Shown here: in pieces, positions 29,967 through 33,073 of the stretch
Layout: every line of letters begins with the position of its first letter
Numbering within the stretch: position 1 is the stretch's first letter
NCBI GenBank assembly: GCA_029261535.1
Contig: JAJDBF010000057.1
Location: 1 to 33,073 of the forward strand
DNA length: 33,073 nt
From: Nitrospinaceae bacterium
GTDB taxonomy: Bacteria; Nitrospinota; Nitrospinia; Nitrospinales; Nitrospinaceae
Direction of reading: 5' to 3'
Made by a program: the position numbers and the translations under genes
Notes under the pieces: model-generated
Databases searched by the model: none
What the model was told of the DNA's origin: nothing
What the model saw: the letters and a program-made list of their open reading frames with translations, nothing else

Positions 29967-30827
29967 ATGGCAGGTGAAAAGCCGGACGGAATAAAACGTC
30001 TTGAACAATCCAGAAAAACGCTCGACGGCGTTAAACTGGTCAAGAAAAATCTTGCCGGTATCAACCTCAGTGAGGGTAGCCTGAAAGAAGCGGAGTTGAC
30101 CGGCTCCAACCTGAAGCGTGCAGATTTCACCGGGGCCTTTTTAAACGGCGCTCAGTTCAACAAATCCAACTGCGAGTCGGCCCATTTTAATAACGTATGT
30201 GGGGTACGAATCAATTTTGAAAAAGCGCAACTGTCCGGGGCTGATTGTTCCGGAGCGGATTTTTCTGAAACCAACTGGTCGAAAACCAAGGCTGAAGGCA
30301 CTTTGCTGAGTAACGCAAAACTGCGTCGTGCTTATATGGTGGAGGCCTCTTTGATGGGAGCGGACCTCTCTAACGCCGAGTTGACCAAAACCAATCTCGG
30401 GAAATCACTCCTCAACAAAGCCATGCTCGATGGTGCCGACCTTTCGCAATCTCACCTGAAAAAAGCCAACTTTAGCGGAGCCAGCCTGATCTCCGCCAAC
30501 TTGTCGGCCTGCAATATTTGTAGCGGCGATTTTCGAAACGCCAAAATGGAAGGAGCCGACCTTTCAGGCTCCGAACTCAATCGTGCGTTCCTGCGCGGGA
30601 CGGACCTGTCTGGGGCTGATTTGAAACAAACGATCTTGCGTGGGGCCGATTTCGATCAGGCAGTTCTCACCGGGGCTTGCTTGCACGGTGCCGACATGAC
30701 CCTGGCCTTCAACCTCACGCCCGACCAGTTGAATACAGCCCTGCTCGATTCCAAAACGAAACTGCCGGATTATCTTAAAATCGAATGGGCCTCCGAGACT
30801 GAATTTAAAATTGAGCTGGTTTCTTAA
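29967..30827 (+). CDS. Pentapeptide-repeat protein
   Basis: 286 residues from the ATG at 29967 (MAGEKPDGIKRL), with AAGGGGGCGGG just upstream. No signal peptide or membrane helix. From about 25 to 255 the sequence follows the A(D/N)LXX five-residue code with few breaks, for example GADLSNAELTKTNLGKSLLN and GADLSGSELNRAFLRGTDLS. Such sequences fold into a right-handed square beta-helix. Some relatives mimic DNA and shield gyrase (Qnr, MfpA), others have no known role. The charge pattern here is not strongly acidic along one face as far as I can tell by eye, so a gyrase role is not supported. The last 30 residues are non-repeat. Confidence 0.94.
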   Translation: MAGEKPDGIKRLEQSRKTLDGVKLVKKNLAGINLSEGSLKEAELTGSNLKRADFTGAFLNGAQFNKSNCESAHFNNVCGVRINFEKAQLSGADCSGADFSETNWSKTKAEGTLLSNAKLRRAYMVEASLMGADLSNAELTKTNLGKSLLNKAMLDGADLSQSHLKKANFSGASLISANLSACNICSGDFRNAKMEGADLSGSELNRAFLRGTDLSGADLKQTILRGADFDQAVLTGACLHGADMTLAFNLTPDQLNTALLDSKTKLPDYLKIEWASETEFKIELVS

Positions 30828-31271
30828 AACCGGTTTCAATTTAGACCCAGCGTTACAATTCCTCCTGGTTTCCAGTCCTTCTTCTGCGAAGAAAACTTGA
30901 ATCTCGTTGCCGCCCTTCGACAGGCTCAGGGTGACAACGAAAAGGCTAAAAGCCAGGGCGAGATTCTTCACTCTGCGGAGTTTATCCTGAGCCTGTCGAA
31001 GGACGTCGTTCAGAATGACATGCGGTGGTTTTCGTTCTGTTCGCCGTCGGCAGAGGACTACCTTGCGGTGGGGCCAGATGGCTGACCGATATTGCACTCT
31101 CAACAGCTAGTGAGCGCATCGTAAAATGTTTTAATGTTCGCCGTGCGCGGAGCACCCGCAAGGTGGTCAGGCAACGCGGAACGTTTTTAAATCCCAGGAG
31201 CGCATCGCAGAAGGTTTTTTGTCGCCCGTGCGGCGAGCACCCACAGGGTCTGTTCGCCGTGCGCGGAGCAC
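30828..31271. repeat. Repeat-filled intergenic region (444 bp)
   Basis: No gene is seen. 30914-31040 is a TTTGCATAAC-family internal part with a perfect 17-bp inverted repeat, CCTTCGACAGGCTCAGG (30914-30930) against 30986-31002. 31076-31271 on the minus strand has two degenerate copies of the GATGCGCT module (near 31110-31130 and 31198-31215) and hairpins such as CACCC-GCAA-GGTGG (near 31148-31166, imperfect) and GTGC-GCGGA-GCAC. It lies between two convergent genes. Confidence 0.7.
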
Positions 31272-31613
31272 TCAGGATAATTTTTGCTGGAGGGCGCGGT
31301 AGGCTTCGTTCAACTGTTGGGTGCGTTCGCGGGCGCGTTGTTTGGTTTCCATGTCATCAGCATAGTGGCCCATGTGAACTTCTTTGAGCTTCTGTTTCCA
31401 GGCGCGGCGAATGTGGTTGAGGCCGGTGCCCGGCTCCAAACCCAATACGTCATAACAGGCATTCAGGTCTGTCTTCCGGGGGGTGGGCGGTTGCACCAGC
31501 GGGACGGGGCTCCCGGTTGCGATAGAATTTTTCAGCGAGGTGTCTTTCGAGGCATTCTTCGAGGCTTCCTCCCCGCTTTCCCCGCTCAAAATTTTTTTCA
31601 GCATTTTCCACAT
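31272..31613 (-). CDS. J-domain-like protein lacking the HPD motif
   Basis: 113 residues from the ATG at 31613; no SD is clear, and an ATG three codons later is possible. Residues 1-48 are low-complexity with Ser, Lys and Pro. Residues 49-113 align with a DnaJ J-domain: DLNACYDVLGLEPGTGLNHIRRAWKQKLKEVH (split: helix I and II, about 49-80), a loop, then helix III and IV KQRARERTQQLNEAYRALQ. The His-Pro-Asp needed to stimulate Hsp70 is replaced by His80-Met81-Gly82. A working Hsp70 co-chaperone role is therefore unlikely, and a J-like scaffold is more likely. It ends at the edge of a repeat region and diverges from the aldo/keto reductase. Confidence 0.78.
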   Translation of the reverse strand: MWKMLKKILSGESGEEASKNASKDTSLKNSIATGSPVPLVQPPTPRKTDLNACYDVLGLEPGTGLNHIRRAWKQKLKEVHMGHYADDMETKQRARERTQQLNEAYRALQQKLS

Positions 31614-31619
31614 GGACGC

Positions 31620-31648
31620 AGGGTAGAATCTGCACGAGTTCCTGTCAA
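31620..31648 (-). promoter_or_regulatory. Possible promoter for the J-domain-like gene
   Basis: Minus strand TTGACA (31648-31643), 17-nt spacer, TACCCT (31625-31620). The -35 is perfect and the -10 is poor. The predicted start falls on or close to the ATG at 31613, so the message would have almost no leader. Confidence 0.3.
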
Positions 31649-31720
31649 ATCCTTATGCCGGACGTAGCCTCCCTGTTTGACGTTGACCAATGACCGGTTA
31701 ATTGCCTAGCATGGGTGGCT

Positions 31721-32965
31721 ATGGACCCTGCTTCCGCCATTCAACTGTCCGCTGATGGCACACCGCGACCACCAATGGAATATCGTCGATTCGGCAAAAC
31801 GGAAGAATCGATTTCCGTCCTGACGCTTGGCGGCATGCGATTCGTCCACGGCTGGAATCCGCCACGCGATCATTTGCCGCAGGCATCGTTAGACAATGCG
31901 ATGGAAACGGTGCGGCGGGCGTTGGAGCTCGGCATCAACCACATTGAAACTGCACACGGTTACATGAAAAGCGAACACCTGTTCGGGCAGGTGCTGGACG
32001 AATTAAAAGTCCCGCGGACCCAGTTCAAAATGATGACCAAGGGGGCTCCCATGACGGCGGACGACACCCTGCGGCTGGTCGATGAACAATTGCAGACTCT
32101 CAGGCTCGATCATATTGATTTTTATGGCTGGCACGGAATCAATAACGAAGAACGTCTGATGGCGGCATGCAAAACCGGTGGGCCGGTGGAGACGCTTCTG
32201 AAGTTGCGCGAGCAAGGGGTGGTGCGCCATGTCGGATTTTCCACCCACGCCCCTCTGAATATTTTATTGAAAGCCATCAACACTGACTTGTTCAGCTTCG
32301 TCAACCTTCACTACTATTATTTTTTCCAGCACAACCTGCCTGCGGTTCAACTGGCAAGCTCCAAAGACATGGGCATCCTCATCATCTCGCCCAATGACAA
32401 GGGCGGGCAGTTGTGGAATCCCTCCAAAAAGGTCGCGGACCTGTGCGCACCTCTGTCTGCCATTCAATTCAACGGCAGGTTTTGCCTGAGCCATCCTGAG
32501 GTCACCACCCTCACTCTGGGCATGCATTCAGCGGAGCATTTTGAATCCAATCTCCGCATGCTTTCCGGTGACAATTATTTCAGCGAGGTTGATCAAAAAA
32601 CAAAAGAGCGCATGGATTTGCCTCTTCAACAGTTGTCCAGTCGTTGCACCTATTGCACGGAGTGTCTGTCTTGTCCGGAAAATATTAACATTCCGGAAGT
32701 CCTGCGATTTCGCAATATGCTGGTGGCTTATAATATGCGCGACTTCGGCAAGTACCGTTACAACATGCTCGAAAGGCAGGGACATTGGTTCCCCGGTGAG
32801 TTTGCTTCCCAGTGCACACACTGCGGCGACTGTCTGCCGCGCTGTCCGGAAAACCTTGATATTCCCCGTCTCCTGAAAGAAACCCATCATAGGTTATTCG
32901 ACCCCAAGGTCTGGCTCAAAAATAAATTTTATGAGGTGGATTCAAGTTTGAAGTGCAACGGTTAG
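31721..32965 (+). CDS. Aldo/keto reductase with two C-terminal 4Fe-4S clusters
   Basis: 414 residues from the ATG at 31721; GTG at 31715 is in frame and neither has a good SD. Residues 20-300 are an AKR TIM barrel (MEYRRFGKTEESISVLTLGG). Of the Asp-Tyr-Lys-His tetrad, Tyr81, Lys107 (MMTKG) and His138 (FYGWHG) can be placed, but the Asp is Glu76 (HIETAHGYMKSE). The C-terminus is ferredoxin-like with CTYCTECLSCP (from 309) and CTHCGDCLPRCP (from 365), each three Cys-x2 steps plus a CP, enough for two 4Fe-4S clusters. Such proteins are widespread in anaerobes and microaerophiles and their substrates are mostly unknown. The final codons (about SSLKCNG) lie in the end of an IS30 element. Confidence 0.92.
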   Translation: MDPASAIQLSADGTPRPPMEYRRFGKTEESISVLTLGGMRFVHGWNPPRDHLPQASLDNAMETVRRALELGINHIETAHGYMKSEHLFGQVLDELKVPRTQFKMMTKGAPMTADDTLRLVDEQLQTLRLDHIDFYGWHGINNEERLMAACKTGGPVETLLKLREQGVVRHVGFSTHAPLNILLKAINTDLFSFVNLHYYYFFQHNLPAVQLASSKDMGILIISPNDKGGQLWNPSKKVADLCAPLSAIQFNGRFCLSHPEVTTLTLGMHSAEHFESNLRMLSGDNYFSEVDQKTKERMDLPLQQLSSRCTYCTECLSCPENINIPEVLRFRNMLVAYNMRDFGKYRYNMLERQGHWFPGEFASQCTHCGDCLPRCPENLDIPRLLKETHHRLFDPKVWLKNKFYEVDSSLKCNG

Positions 32966-33073
32966 TGGTGGTTTCTTTTTGCAGAATAGTTCATGTGGTG
33001 TCTTATACCCAAGCGTTTTTCTTGGTCTGTGATTGAGTCGGTCCATGATGATTTTCAGTTGTTTGTCAGTGAC
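32938..33073 (-). mobile_element. End of an IS30-family insertion sequence
   Basis: The transposase stop is only a few bases from where reductase-like coding sequence resumes (near 32938), so the right inverted repeat must span about 32938-32962 (ATTCAAGTTTGAAGTGCAAC). The other end is beyond the window. The exact boundary is not determinable here. Confidence 0.6.
32942..33073 (-). CDS. IS30-family transposase, C-terminal end (partial, cut by window edge)
   Basis: 43 residues and a TGA are visible on the minus strand, open to the window edge. The peptide includes KIIMDRLNHRPRKTLGYKTP, followed by HELF and a closing VALQT. The phrase RLNxRPRKTLGYxTPxE(L/V)F is the conserved end of IS30-family DDE transposases, and the ALQT stop is typical. 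It overlaps the 3' end of the aldo/keto reductase by 24 bp on the opposite strand, so the IS end lies inside or just at that gene. Confidence 0.88.
   Translation of the reverse strand, partial: VTDKQLKIIMDRLNHRPRKTLGYKTPHELFCKKKPPLTVALQT

Overview
The window is about 33 kb of bacterial chromosome from a Gram-negative organism of moderate G+C. It carries several lipoboxes, type IV pilus/type II secretion assembly genes, a sigma-54 activator and a CPA2 antiporter. I see no rRNA, tRNA, CRISPR array or prophage. The mix (Amt transporter, NtrB/NtrC-like pair, many HDOD/hemerythrin/pentapeptide proteins, and intergenic spaces crowded with short repeats) would suit an environmental lineage such as Nitrospinota or a neighbouring phylum. 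That is a guess; no marker gene here fixes the taxonomy.

Layout: 1-1868 (minus) is a lipoprotein followed by a secreted alpha/beta-hydrolase-like protein cut by the window edge. 2497-4491 (minus) and 4618-5850 (plus) are a divergent Kef-type antiporter and ammonium transporter around a perfect short palindrome. 6001-9954 (plus) is a two-gene SbcDC-like pair of the YhaO/YhaN type. 10246-11471 holds an unknown two-helix membrane protein and a divergent DUF1499 lipoprotein. 11592-14105 (minus) is a YfhO-family membrane protein. 14142-14531 (minus) is a pilin with its own terminator and a probable sigma-54 promoter. 14970-15587 (minus) is an internally duplicated four-helix membrane protein. 15863-22592 (minus) is a pilus/secretion run: GspE/PilB ATPase, PAS histidine kinase, sigma-54 response regulator, GspF/PilC platform protein, pseudopilin.

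The right part holds a soluble GAF histidine kinase (22944-24143), a TPR lipoprotein (24366-25142, minus), a dedicated acyl carrier protein plus ketosynthase (25425-27091), a bacteriohemerythrin with a small secreted protein upstream (27377-28388, minus), an HDOD protein (28940-29785), a pentapeptide-repeat protein (29967-30827), a J-domain-like protein without HPD (31272-31613, minus), and an aldo/keto reductase with two 4Fe-4S clusters (31721-32965). The 3' end of the last gene runs into the end of an IS30-family insertion sequence (32942-33073, minus).

The most unusual feature is the intergenic DNA. Nearly every gap of more than 150 bp is built from a small kit of parts: a 'GCGCTCAGAAA' module, short tetraloop hairpins whose stems differ but stay paired, a 27-28-bp hairpin with 11-bp arms, and TTTGCATAA-ended elements with terminal inverted repeats. 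Some hairpins begin at the very base after a stop codon, always in the same orientation to the gene, and one module supplies the last codons of the antiporter. A second point of interest is the pilin control region: a GG-N10-GC promoter, an upstream palindrome and a long leader, close to genes for a sigma-54 activator.
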